From NCBI GenBank assembly GCA_009663185.1, contig VJZX01000010.1, positions 78,857 to 123,872 on the forward strand: a stretch of DNA of 45,016 nucleotides, read 5' to 3'. The translations under genes were made by a program, and so were the position numbers. Under the pieces are notes generated by a model, which saw nothing but the letters and a program-made list of their open reading frames with translations, had not been told where the DNA came from and did not search any database. Below, in pieces: positions 7,914 through 17,889 of the stretch (positions are counted from its first letter, which is position 1; the number at the start of each line of letters is the position of its first letter). Origin of the DNA: Isoptericola halalbus. Its GTDB lineage: Bacteria > Actinomycetota > Actinomycetes > Actinomycetales > Cellulomonadaceae.

Positions 7914-9497
7914 ATGGAGCTCGCAGCGCTCTACCTCGGGTCTGCTGTGGTCGGCGGGATCGTCGCGGTCCTGCTGCGGCTGCCCCCGCTCGTGGGCTTC
8001 CTCGCGGCCGGGTTCCTGCTCGGCGGTTCGGGCGCACCCGAGCCGGAGTACATCGGGGCGATCGCGGACCTCGGCGTTGCGCTGCTGCTCTTCGGCATCG
8101 GCCTCAAGCTCGACCTCCGCTCCCTCCTGCGGCGCGAGATCTGGCTGACCACCGCCGCGCACATGGTGCTGACCATCGCGGTCGCCGTCGGGTTCCTCGG
8201 CCTGCTCGGGGTGGTGGGGCTCACCCTCCTGACGGACGAGTCCCTGCGCACCTTCGCGCTCGTCGCGTTCGCGCTGACGTTCTCCTCGACCGTGTTCGTG
8301 GTCAAGGTGCTCGACGAGCGCTCCGACGCCACCTCGCTGTACGGGCGCATCGCTGTCGGCGTGCTGATCATGCAGGACCTGGCCGCCGTGGTGTTCATGG
8401 CGATGGCCGCCGACGAGCTGCCGAGCCCCTGGGCGATCGCCCTCGTGCTGCTCCTGCCCGGGGCGTGGGTCCTGCGCCGGGTCTGGGACCACATCGGGCA
8501 CGGCGAGCTCCAGGCGCTCTTCGGCGTGGCCGCGGCGCTGGTGCTCGGGTTCTGGCTCTTCGAGCTCGCCGGGGTGTCGGGCGACGTCGGTGCGCTCGTG
8601 ATGGGTGTGCTGCTCGCGCCCCACCCGCGGTCGAGCGACCTGTCGCGCTCGCTCCTGACGCTCAAGGACCTGTTCCTGGTGGCGTTCTTCCTGCAGATCG
8701 GCATGCACGGCATACCGGGCCCGGACCACATGCTCCTCGCGGCGCTGCTCCTGCTCCTCCTGCCGCTCAAGATCGTGATGTACGCGCTGCTGCTGTGGCT
8801 CATGCGGCTGCGGCGGCGTACGTCGTTCCTCACCGCGCTGGTGCTCGGCAACTACTCCGAGTTCGGCATCATCGTCCTCGCGGTCGGCGTGGAGGCCGGG
8901 ATGCTCGACGAGGAGTGGGTGACCGTCATCGCGCTCGCCGTCGCCGCGAGCTTCGTCGTCTCGGCGGCGGTCAACCGGCGTGGCGTCGAGCTCGCCTCGT
9001 GGATCTCCCGGCTGCTCCCGGCCCGTGACGCCTCGCGGCTGCACCCGGACGACCGGCTCGTCGACGTCGGGCGCGCGGACGCAATCGTGCTGGGCCTCGG
9101 CCGCGTCGGCTCGACCACGTACGAGCGGCTGCGCGACGAGTACGGGCTGTCCGTGGTCGGTGTCGAGCACGACCAGACCCGCGTCGCCGCGCTCGAGGAG
9201 CGCGGCTTCCACGTGGTGCAGGCCGACGCGACCGACGTGGAGTTCTGGGCGCGCGTCCGGCGGGCCGGGCACGTGCGCGTCGCCGTGCTGGCGATGCCGT
9301 TCCACAAGGCCAACCTCATCGCACTCGCTCGGCTCCAGGCCGCGGGCTTCGAAGGGCGCGTCGCCGCGATCGCGCGGTACGACGACGACGTCCACGAGCT
9401 GCGGCGCAACGGCGCGGACGCCGTCTTCCACCTCTACGGTGCCGCGGGCGCCGAGCTCGCCGACCAGGCCGCCGAGGTGCTCATGGCCGGACGGTGA
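7914..9497 (+). CDS. CPA2-family monovalent cation:proton antiporter with TrkA-N domain
   Basis: 527-residue membrane protein of the KefB/CPA2 type. The first 380 residues hold about 12 hydrophobic segments, starting at MELAALYLGSAVVGGIVAVL, with family blocks LGVALLLFGIGLKLD, ALTFSSTVFVVKVLDER, GVLIMQDLAAVVFM and VLGNYSEFGIIVLA. The C-terminus (about 390-527) is a TrkA-N/RCK-type Rossmann domain (IVLGLGRVGSTTYERL, nucleotide-binding GxGxxG) that gates the channel. It probably exchanges K+ or Na+ for H+; the ion is not decided by sequence. ATG 7914 follows a strong GAGGGAGG at 7901. A TACGAT -10 element lies at 7872-7877, so it likely has its own promoter. Confidence 0.9.
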   Translation: MELAALYLGSAVVGGIVAVLLRLPPLVGFLAAGFLLGGSGAPEPEYIGAIADLGVALLLFGIGLKLDLRSLLRREIWLTTAAHMVLTIAVAVGFLGLLGVVGLTLLTDESLRTFALVAFALTFSSTVFVVKVLDERSDATSLYGRIAVGVLIMQDLAAVVFMAMAADELPSPWAIALVLLLPGAWVLRRVWDHIGHGELQALFGVAAALVLGFWLFELAGVSGDVGALVMGVLLAPHPRSSDLSRSLLTLKDLFLVAFFLQIGMHGIPGPDHMLLAALLLLLLPLKIVMYALLLWLMRLRRRTSFLTALVLGNYSEFGIIVLAVGVEAGMLDEEWVTVIALAVAASFVVSAAVNRRGVELASWISRLLPARDASRLHPDDRLVDVGRADAIVLGLGRVGSTTYERLRDEYGLSVVGVEHDQTRVAALEERGFHVVQADATDVEFWARVRRAGHVRVAVLAMPFHKANLIALARLQAAGFEGRVAAIARYDDDVHELRRNGADAVFHLYGAAGAELADQAAEVLMAGR

Positions 9498-9656
9498 CGT
9501 TCGTCGGCCGCGAACCTGACCGGCCGAGCAGGCCGGGCGACATAGGATGACGGATGGTGTGACTCAGGTGACGGCGCGGTCGGGCGATCCTCCGCGTCGT
9601 CGCAGCAACCGAAGGTCCCGGGCACGGCCCGGGCGCCACCGACCCAGGAGTACTGC

Positions 9657-12650
<2,994 letters not shown>

Positions 12651-12653
12651 CGA

Positions 12654-12706
12654 CGGCGAGCTAGCGCGTTCTGCGGCAAGGCGCCGCAGAACGCGCTACC
12701 TCGCCG
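12654..12706 (+). terminator. 24-bp near-perfect hairpin after secA
   Basis: Arms 12654-12677 and 12683-12706 match at 23 of 24 positions around a 5-base loop (aaggc). The inner stem is tagcgcgttctgcggc. It starts 3 bases after the secA stop and sits between convergent genes, so it should stop transcription from secA and perhaps from the opposite gene. Its right arm contains a CTACCTC motif of the dispersed family. Confidence 0.7.
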
Positions 12707-12741
12707 CCCTTTGCGCTACCTCGGGAAGGATGCGCTACCGC
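12696..12741. repeat. CTACCTC array with about 20-bp period
   Basis: CTACCTC at 12696 and 12716, then CTACCGC at 12735. Each is preceded by GCG, giving a unit GCGCTACC(T/G)CG. It lies in the 3' space between convergent secA and the Rv3235-family gene and extends the hairpin. It is the reverse-complement orientation of the 28.4-kb array. Confidence 0.7.
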
Positions 12742-12747
12742 GACGTG

Positions 12748-13317
12748 TCAGCCGAGCTCGAGCACCGCCACCCGCCAGACGCCGCGTCGCGCCTCGAGAC
12801 GCACGGCCGCCGCCCGGACGCAACCGTCGTCGTCGAGCACCACCGTGGCCTCGGCGACGTCGTCCCCGAGCCGGACCAACCGGACCCTCCGCACCAGGAC
12901 GGGCCGTGTCGGCGCGGCGGGCGGCCGGGACTCGCGGGTGAGGCGCGCGCGCTCGGTGAGCTGGTCCAGGACCCGCGGCGTCACCCACCTGGCGAGCTGG
13001 CCCGCGCTGCGCTCGCCACGCAGCACCTCGACCGCGGCCCGCACCACGGAGCAGCACTGTGCGGTGGGATCGGGCGGCGCGGGCGCCGGCTGTGGCGCGA
13101 GCGGTCGCTGGGGGAGGTCCTCGCTCGTGTCCGGCATGGTGCGCTGGACACCCAGCCGGACCCGGCGCACGGGCGGCGCCGGACGCGTCGCGTCGAGGCG
13201 GCGCGCGGGGCCGGTCGAGCCGGGCGGCGCCGAGACCCGGAGGCGGGCCGGGGCGGCGGCGCCCTCGGGTGCGGCGTCCGAGCGGCTGCGCCCGGCGGGT
13301 TCGGTCAGCGCGGTCAT
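12748..13317 (-). CDS. Rv3235 family protein
   Basis: 189-residue protein with a disordered Ala/Pro/Arg-rich first half (to about residue 85) and a compact C-terminal domain (CCSVVRAAVEVLRGERS, RWVTPRVLDQLTERARL, then RRVRLVRLGDDVAEATVV). This is the Rv3235-type architecture, a conserved actinobacterial family of unknown function found beside secA. The domain resembles a small SnoaL/NTF2-like fold only loosely, so I do not assign activity. It lies 48 bp downstream of the LysM gene on the same strand, probably in one transcript, and is convergent with secA. ATG 13317 begins MTALTEPAGRSRSD and is preceded by GGAGGACCTC. Confidence 0.75.
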   Translation of the reverse strand: MTALTEPAGRSRSDAAPEGAAAPARLRVSAPPGSTGPARRLDATRPAPPVRRVRLGVQRTMPDTSEDLPQRPLAPQPAPAPPDPTAQCCSVVRAAVEVLRGERSAGQLARWVTPRVLDQLTERARLTRESRPPAAPTRPVLVRRVRLVRLGDDVAEATVVLDDDGCVRAAAVRLEARRGVWRVAVLELG

Positions 13318-13365
13318 GAGGTCCTCCGGTGGCAGCAGGCGAGGTGGGGCGGGTCGGTCGGTCCG

Positions 13366-14280
13366 TCAGGCCGGTGCGCGCAGCACCTGGCCGGGCAGGA
13401 TGATGTCGGGGTCGCCGCCGATGACGTCCCGGTTGGTCTCGTGCCAGCGCACGACGGCCCGCAGGATCTCGGTGTCGGTGGCGTCGCCATGGAGCGTCGC
13501 GGCCGCGATCGACCACAGCGTGTCGCCCCGGTGCACGACGACGGTGCCGTCGTCCGCGCCCTGGTGCGGTCGATGCTGCTCGGCCGAGGTGGGGGCGGCC
13601 GTCGTCGACGCCGTCAGCTCGACCTCGCTCCGGTCGACGTCGTTCCGCGCGACGTCGTTCCGCTCGACCTCCTTCCGCTCCACCGGTGCGGCCGGCTCGA
13701 CCACGGCGGGCGCGAGCTCGGTGGCGCTGGGTTTCGTCTCGGTCCCGGCCAGCGCCTCGGGCGCGGCCGAGGTGTCGACGGCGTCCACGACCTCCGACGT
13801 CGGCTGCCAGCCCAGGTCCAGGGGCACGGTGGCGGCGGGTGGCGGGGGAGCGGGGAGCTCGTCAGCGCCGGGTGTCGCGTATGCCGTGGCCGGCACGAGC
13901 ACCAGGCCTGCGCCGACTCCCACGCCCACGGCGGTCCGTGCCATGCGCTGCACGGCGCCCGGAGCGATGCGCCGCAGCGCCGCCTCGCCAGTGTGCCAGG
14001 ACCGTCCGAGGCACGCGGCGGCGACGCACGCGAGCGCGAGCAGCGCGCTCAGCGCGAGCCATGCCGCGGCCACGGCGCCGCCCGCGACGACGCCGAGCTC
14101 GACCCAACGGTCCACGCCGACCGTACGAGGCTCGGCCGGCAGCAGCACACCGAGCCGCACGACGAGGAGCACTGCCGCTGCCGCGCCGGCCGCGACGAGC
14201 GCGGCCAGCCCGACCGAGCTCGCTCCGGCTCGGGCGCGCAGGTTTTCGGCAGCAGCCGATCGGCGGTCTTTCGTGCGCAT
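13366..14280 (-). CDS. Membrane protein with C-terminal LysM domain
   Basis: 304-residue protein. Three hydrophobic segments near residues 20-45, 60-85 and 105-125 (GLAALVAAGAAAAVLLVV, GVGVGAGLVLVPATAYA) are followed by a Pro-rich spacer, a run of ERxDV pentapeptides and a C-terminal LysM domain (VVVHRGDTLWSIAAATL to DIILPGQVLRAPA). LysM binds peptidoglycan, so this should be a membrane-anchored wall-binding protein; no hydrolase domain is present. The start is ATG 14280 with GGAGGA immediately upstream (ggaggaccg). It leads a two-gene unit with the Rv3235-family gene. Its promoter region holds a 10-bp-period repeat array (14311-14350), so control by the nearby HTH protein is plausible. Confidence 0.8.
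   Translation of the reverse strand: MRTKDRRSAAAENLRARAGASSVGLAALVAAGAAAAVLLVVRLGVLLPAEPRTVGVDRWVELGVVAGGAVAAAWLALSALLALACVAAACLGRSWHTGEAALRRIAPGAVQRMARTAVGVGVGAGLVLVPATAYATPGADELPAPPPPAATVPLDLGWQPTSEVVDAVDTSAAPEALAGTETKPSATELAPAVVEPAAPVERKEVERNDVARNDVDRSEVELTASTTAAPTSAEQHRPHQGADDGTVVVHRGDTLWSIAAATLHGDATDTEILRAVVRWHETNRDVIGGDPDIILPGQVLRAPA
13620..13679 (-). repeat. Four 15-bp repeats encoding ERxDV pentapeptides
   Basis: Units at 13620, 13635, 13650 and 13665 (for example cgacgtcgttccgcg) encode the ERKEV, ERNDV, ARNDV and DRSEV run in the LysM protein's spacer. They preserve frame. The alternating charge suggests a stiff or wall-spanning linker. Confidence 0.75.
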
Positions 14281-14310
14281 CGGTCCTCCATCATCATCAT
14301 CGGCAATCGA

Positions 14311-14350
14311 TGATGTCATTTGATGCCAGTTGATGTCCTTGGATGCTGGA
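14311..14350. promoter_or_regulatory. Four direct repeats with exact 10-bp period (candidate operator)
   Basis: TGATGTCATT at 14311, TGATGCCAGT at 14321, TGATGTCCTT at 14331 and GGATGCTGGA at 14341 run head to tail without gaps in the divergent region between the LysM gene and the gene at 14426. A gap-free direct-repeat array of about one helical turn is the kind of site bound by BldC-like MerR-family proteins as head-to-tail multimers. A HTH protein of that size class is encoded 0.7 kb away. Confidence 0.6.
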
Positions 14351-14425
14351 CAGTAACCCGTGGCGGTACGCGCTGTCCAGAGCAAGGCATGCTGGAGCGT
14401 CGTCGATGCAGGAAGGGGCGTGACT

Positions 14426-14971
14426 GTGACAGGGGAGCCGACTCGGTGGGAGCTGCTGTTCGCCGACCTCGAGGCGCGCATCGCCGCCGAGGAGGCGGCC
14501 GAGCGGGAGGGCGCGGTCGCGGAGCTCACGCGCGCCGAGCACGCCTCGATCTCCGCGGCCGACCGACTCCGGGCGGTCGTCGGCGTGCCGCTCCGGCTCG
14601 AGCTGCTCGACGGTGAGCTGCTCGACGGGCTTCTGCGCCGGGTCGCGGCGACCTGGCTCCTGCTCGACGGGCGGGGCGTGCGAGGGCGCGTGCAGCACCT
14701 CGTCCCGCTGCGCGCCGTCGCGGGCGTTCTCGGTGCCGGAAGGCAGGCTGCCCCGTCGACCACCAGGTCGGACGGGCTCGGTCTGGGCACCGCGCTGCGT
14801 GGACTGCAGCGCGACCGCGCACGCGTGCTCGTGCGCACCCGGGCGTCCTCGACCATCGGCCGGATCGCGCGCGTCGGCGCGGATCACCTCGACCTCGACG
14901 ACGTCGAGCGGCGCGACGCTCCTGTGCGCCTCGTGCCGTTCTCCGCGCTGCTGCGTGTCAGCGAGGCGTGA
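14426..14971 (+). CDS. Uncharacterised actinobacterial protein
   Basis: About 181 residues, not recognised as a named family. It has a charged, probably helical N-terminus (RWELLFADLEARIAAEEAAE), a middle with strand-like blocks (VGVPLRLELLDGELLDGLL) and a C-terminal part ending VRLVPFSALLRVSEA. The alternating VGADHLDLDDVERRDAPVR pattern near the end looks like a small beta barrel. No signal peptide or membrane segment is seen. Two GTG starts are possible: 14420 (3 bases after GGAAGG) and 14426 (9 bases after). I took 14426 for spacing. It ends 4 bases before the convergent HTH gene and is divergent from the LysM gene, sharing the 10-bp repeat region. Confidence 0.65.
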   Translation: MTGEPTRWELLFADLEARIAAEEAAEREGAVAELTRAEHASISAADRLRAVVGVPLRLELLDGELLDGLLRRVAATWLLLDGRGVRGRVQHLVPLRAVAGVLGAGRQAAPSTTRSDGLGLGTALRGLQRDRARVLVRTRASSTIGRIARVGADHLDLDDVERRDAPVRLVPFSALLRVSEA

Positions 14972-14975
14972 GCGC

Positions 14976-15185
14976 CTACAGGTCGCCGGCGTCGATGCGC
15001 TCGCGCGTCCGGGCGTACTGCCCTTCGATGTACTCCTCGAGCTTGGTCGCCTCGACGCGCCATACCTTCTTGGGCCCCACCTGGATGGCCGGGAGCTCGC
15101 CCGAGCGCACGAGCGAGTAGGCCTGCGCCGCGGAGATGTTGAGCATCTCCTGTACGTCGGCGAGGGAGAGGAATCGGCTGGCCAT
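14976..15185 (-). CDS. Small MerR/excisionase-like HTH DNA-binding protein
   Basis: 69-residue protein almost entirely made of one HTH_17/excisionase-type domain: FLSLADVQEMLNISAAQAYS (helix-turn-helix), then the wing GELPAIQVGPKKVWRVEA and a C-terminal helix KLEEYIEGQYARTRERI. It has the size and fold class of BldC but the sequence is not close enough to call it BldC. No integrase or phage gene is nearby, so it is more likely a chromosomal regulator than an excisionase. The start is ATG 15185. Both divergent gaps on either side of its block (14.3 and 15.25 kb) carry the same repeat type, which makes it the best candidate to bind them, including its own promoter. Confidence 0.82.
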   Translation of the reverse strand: MASRFLSLADVQEMLNISAAQAYSLVRSGELPAIQVGPKKVWRVEATKLEEYIEGQYARTRERIDAGDL

Positions 15186-15213
15186 ATCGGCAGTGTGACA
15201 CAGCGTGGATATC

Positions 15214-15283
15214 GGATGCGCTTTGTCCACAGGCGACGGCAGAATGCGTGCTCGGATGCCAGATGATGATCTCTGGTGCGTCA
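15214..15283. promoter_or_regulatory. Second 10-bp-phased repeat cluster (candidate operator)
   Basis: GGATGCCAGA at 15254, TGATGATCTC at 15264 and TGGTGCGTCA at 15274 are adjacent 10-mers. GGATGCGCTT at 15214 is a further half-site-like match. The core GATGCCAG-(A/T)-TGATG recurs at 14322 with 13 of 14 bases identical. It lies between the HTH gene and the SAF-domain gene, which diverge from here. Confidence 0.5.
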
Positions 15284-15331
15284 CCGCGACGTGCGTGAGA
15301 CCCGACCGAACGAGCCCTCCGGAGGACTTCG

Positions 15332-15982
15332 TTGAGCCACGACCAGCTTCCCGCGCCCGTCGCACCGCGCCTGCGCCGGCCCACCTGGCGCGATCCGCGT
15401 CTCGTCGTCGGCGTGGTGATCGTCGCGCTCTCGGTCGCTCTCGGCTCCTGGGCCGTGTCGTCGGCCGGCCGCACCGTCCCCGTGTACGCGGCGGCGGGAA
15501 CCCTCACGCCCGGTGAGCAGGTCGCTGCCGACCGGCTGCACACCGTCGACGTGCGCCTCGGCGCGACCACCGACCGCTACCTGCGAGCCGACGAGCCGCT
15601 GCCCGAGGACCTGGTCGTCCAGCGTGTGGTCGACGACGGTGAGCTCGTCGCGCACACCGCGCTCGGTGCAGCCGACGGCGTGGACGTGCGGTCGGTGGCC
15701 GTGCCGGTCCGCAGCGGCCTGTCCGACCGCATCCGCAAGGGTGCCGTCGTCGATCTGTGGTTCGTGCCCGAGTCGTCCGCGGGCTCCGACGCCCCGGCGG
15801 GCAAGCCAGAGGCCCTCGTGTCCGGCGTCGTCGTCGAGCAGGTGGACACCTCCGACTCGGGGCTCGTCGTCGCCGAGGGTGGCACGCTGCACGTGCTGGT
15901 CCCGACGGGCGACCTGCCTGTCGTCCTCGGCGCGCTCTCCGCCGCCGGCAGCGTCGCCGTCGTCCCGGTGGCCGGCTCATGA
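15332..15982 (+). CDS. SAF-domain (CpaB/RcpC-like) membrane-anchored protein
   Basis: 216-residue protein with one N-terminal membrane helix (DPRLVVGVVIVALSVALGSW) after a short cytoplasmic basic tail, followed by an extracytoplasmic SAF domain (TLTPGEQVAADRLHTVDV, then SVAVPVRSGLSDRIRKGAVV). SAF proteins of this type are the CpaB/RcpC group linked to Flp (Tad) pili, but no other pilus gene is present here. The start is TTG 15332, with a strong GGAGGA at 15321; no better start is seen. Its stop overlaps the ATG of the next gene, so the two are translationally coupled. Confidence 0.8.
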   Translation: MSHDQLPAPVAPRLRRPTWRDPRLVVGVVIVALSVALGSWAVSSAGRTVPVYAAAGTLTPGEQVAADRLHTVDVRLGATTDRYLRADEPLPEDLVVQRVVDDGELVAHTALGAADGVDVRSVAVPVRSGLSDRIRKGAVVDLWFVPESSAGSDAPAGKPEALVSGVVVEQVDTSDSGLVVAEGGTLHVLVPTGDLPVVLGALSAAGSVAVVPVAGS

Positions 15983-17298
15983 TGGCCACGGTGACCGTCC
16001 TGTGCGCGGTTCGCGGCGACGACGAGACGGCGGTCGTCGTCGCGCTCGGCGCACCTGGGTCCGGGGCGACGGTGACCCGCCGGTGCGGCGACCTCGCCGA
16101 GCTTCTCGCCGCCGCGGCGGCCGGCGCCGGAACGGTCGCCGTCGTCTCGGCGGACCTGCACGGCCTCGATCGCGAGGCCGTCGGGCGGCTCCATCAGGCG
16201 GGCGTGCGGGTGGTGGCGCTGCCCGACGGCGGCACCTCGGTCGAGCGCCTGCGGGCGATCGGTGCGGACTCGGTCCTCGAGCGGCTCGACGAGGCGGCGC
16301 TGCTCGACGCCGTGCGGGACACCGCGCCCCTGCGCGACGTCGCGTTCGCGGCCGACTCCGACCCGCTCGACGTCCCCGGCGCAGCCGCCCCCGAATGGCC
16401 CGAGACCGCACCGGGCTCCCGCACGCCCGGCACGGTCGTGGCCGTCTGGGGCCCGGTGGGCGCTCCGGGGCGCACGACGACGGCGATCGAGCTCGCCGCG
16501 GCGCTCGCCGGACTCGGCGGACGTGCCGCGCGGCGGCGCCGTCGCCCAGAACCCGACGCCCCGATGCCTGTCCCGGGCACCGCTCTGGTCGTCGACGCCG
16601 ACACGTACGGGTCGGCGCTCGCAGCCCGGCTCGGTCTGCTCGACGACGCCCCGGGGCTCGCCGCCGTCGCCCGCGCGGCCGGCCAGGGCACCCTCGACCT
16701 GCGGACCCTCGCACGGCACAGCCCTGTCGTCGCGCCCGGGCTCCGGGTCCTCACCGGCATCACGCGCGCGGCGCGCTGGCCTGAGCTGCCCGCGAGCGCG
16801 ATCGAGGTCGTGCTCGAGCACGCACGCGAGCTCGCGGACTTCACCGTCGTCGACTGCGGGCCGGTCATCGAGGCCGACGAGCTGCTCATGTACGACACGC
16901 ACGCGCCGCAGCGCAACGGCGCCACGCTGGCGGCGCTGCAAGCGGCCGACGTCGTCGTGGTCGTCGGCGCCGCGGACCCGGTCGGCGTGCAGCGGCTCGT
17001 CCGCGGCCTCGAGGACCTTCGCGAGGCGCCGGTGCCGGTGAGCGGGCAGACCGTCGTCGTCGCCAACCGCGTCCGGCCCTCCGCCGTCGGGCCGAAGCCC
17101 GAGACCGCGGTCCGCGACGCCCTCGCCCGGTATGCCGGCGTCGAGGAGGTGCACGTCGTGCCCGACGACGGGCCTGCGCTCGACGCGGCCGTGCTTGCCG
17201 GGCGCACGCTCGCCGAGCACGCGCCGTCGTCCGCGGTACGCCTCGCGTTCGCCGAGCTCGCCGACCGTGTGCGCGCCATGGTGCTCCAGCCCGCCTGA
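15979..17298 (+). CDS. CpaE/TadZ-like P-loop ATPase
   Basis: 439-residue two-domain protein. Residues 1-110 resemble an atypical receiver (ALPDGGTSVERLRAIGADSV lacks the acidic phosphorylation pocket), as in TadZ/CpaE. The C-terminal MinD/ParA-like ATPase has the P-loop GPVGAPGRTTTAIELA, in which the usual Walker A lysine before Thr is arginine. The later blocks LVVDADTYGSALAARL and FTVVDCGPVIEADELL fit Walker A' and B regions. A basic insertion RRRRRPEPDAP follows the P-loop. CpaE/TadZ positions Flp pilus machinery. It starts at ATG 15979 (ATGA overlap with the SAF gene). Without the rest of a tad cluster its role is open. Confidence 0.78.
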   Translation: MMATVTVLCAVRGDDETAVVVALGAPGSGATVTRRCGDLAELLAAAAAGAGTVAVVSADLHGLDREAVGRLHQAGVRVVALPDGGTSVERLRAIGADSVLERLDEAALLDAVRDTAPLRDVAFAADSDPLDVPGAAAPEWPETAPGSRTPGTVVAVWGPVGAPGRTTTAIELAAALAGLGGRAARRRRRPEPDAPMPVPGTALVVDADTYGSALAARLGLLDDAPGLAAVARAAGQGTLDLRTLARHSPVVAPGLRVLTGITRAARWPELPASAIEVVLEHARELADFTVVDCGPVIEADELLMYDTHAPQRNGATLAALQAADVVVVVGAADPVGVQRLVRGLEDLREAPVPVSGQTVVVANRVRPSAVGPKPETAVRDALARYAGVEEVHVVPDDGPALDAAVLAGRTLAEHAPSSAVRLAFAELADRVRAMVLQPA

Positions 17299-17315
17299 CT
17301 CGGCAGACTGTGCCC

Positions 17316-17825
17316 ATGCGCATCTACGTTCCCGCGACGCTCGACGAGCTCGACTCCGCCTCGGTCACCACGAACGGGGCGCGCTGGACCGTCGCGTCGC
17401 GGGGGGCGCACGCCGTCACGGCGGCGCTCGCCGCGGCGCTCCGGGACGAGGACGCCGAGGAACGGGAGTATGCAGCGTTCCTCGCGGCCGCGCACGACTC
17501 GCTCGCGCTCGTCGCCGGGCGACCCGGCGCGCCCCCGCTGCGTGTCGTGGTCTCGCTCGAGGTGCCCGACGCCGTGGTCTCCTCGGGAGCGCTGGATGCT
17601 GCGCCGGGCGCGGACGCCGCGCCGTCGGCGGTCCGGGTCGCGCGCGAGGTGACCGTGCCGATCGTCGCCGTGCACGTGGACGAGCCGGTGGCCGCAGCAG
17701 ACGTGCGTGCGGTGCTCGCGGCCGCCGACGAGGATCCGGCGTTCGACGTCGCGCTGCAACGCGTCACCGATCGCGACCTGCTCTGGTACGACGCGACGGA
17801 GGTCCACCAGATCCCCCGTCCCTGA
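17316..17825 (+). CDS. DUF6912 family protein
   Basis: 169-residue soluble protein beginning MRIYVPATLDELDSASVTTN, which I recognise as a widespread actinobacterial family of unknown function (DUF6912). The ends are conserved-looking (VTVPIVAVHVDEPVAAADV and DRDLLWYDATEVHQI). No catalytic motif or membrane segment is visible. ATG 17316 is preferred over a GTG two codons upstream. It follows the CpaE-like gene by 17 bp and is probably co-transcribed. It is convergent with hisN across a long palindrome. Confidence 0.7.
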   Translation: MRIYVPATLDELDSASVTTNGARWTVASRGAHAVTAALAAALRDEDAEEREYAAFLAAAHDSLALVAGRPGAPPLRVVVSLEVPDAVVSSGALDAAPGADAAPSAVRVAREVTVPIVAVHVDEPVAAADVRAVLAAADEDPAFDVALQRVTDRDLLWYDATEVHQIPRP

Positions 17826-17828
17826 GGT

Positions 17829-17886
17829 TGTGAGCGGACTTTTCGCCCGGTCTGGCACGCCAAACCGGGCCAAAAGTCCGCTCACA
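17829..17886. terminator. 23-bp palindrome between convergent genes
   Basis: Arms 17829-17851 and 17864-17886 pair at 22 of 23 positions (tgtgagcggactttt and complement at the outer ends). The 12-base loop contains TGGC-AC-GCCA and could extend the stem. It lies exactly between DUF6912 (+) and hisN (-), so it should act as a bidirectional terminator. It is AT-richer than its surroundings. Confidence 0.75.
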
Positions 17887-17889
17887 CCC

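Noticed and set aside
14976-15185. The HTH protein as a phage or element excisionase
   Set aside because: No integrase, attachment site or other mobile genes are nearby; its gene neighbourhood is chromosomal.
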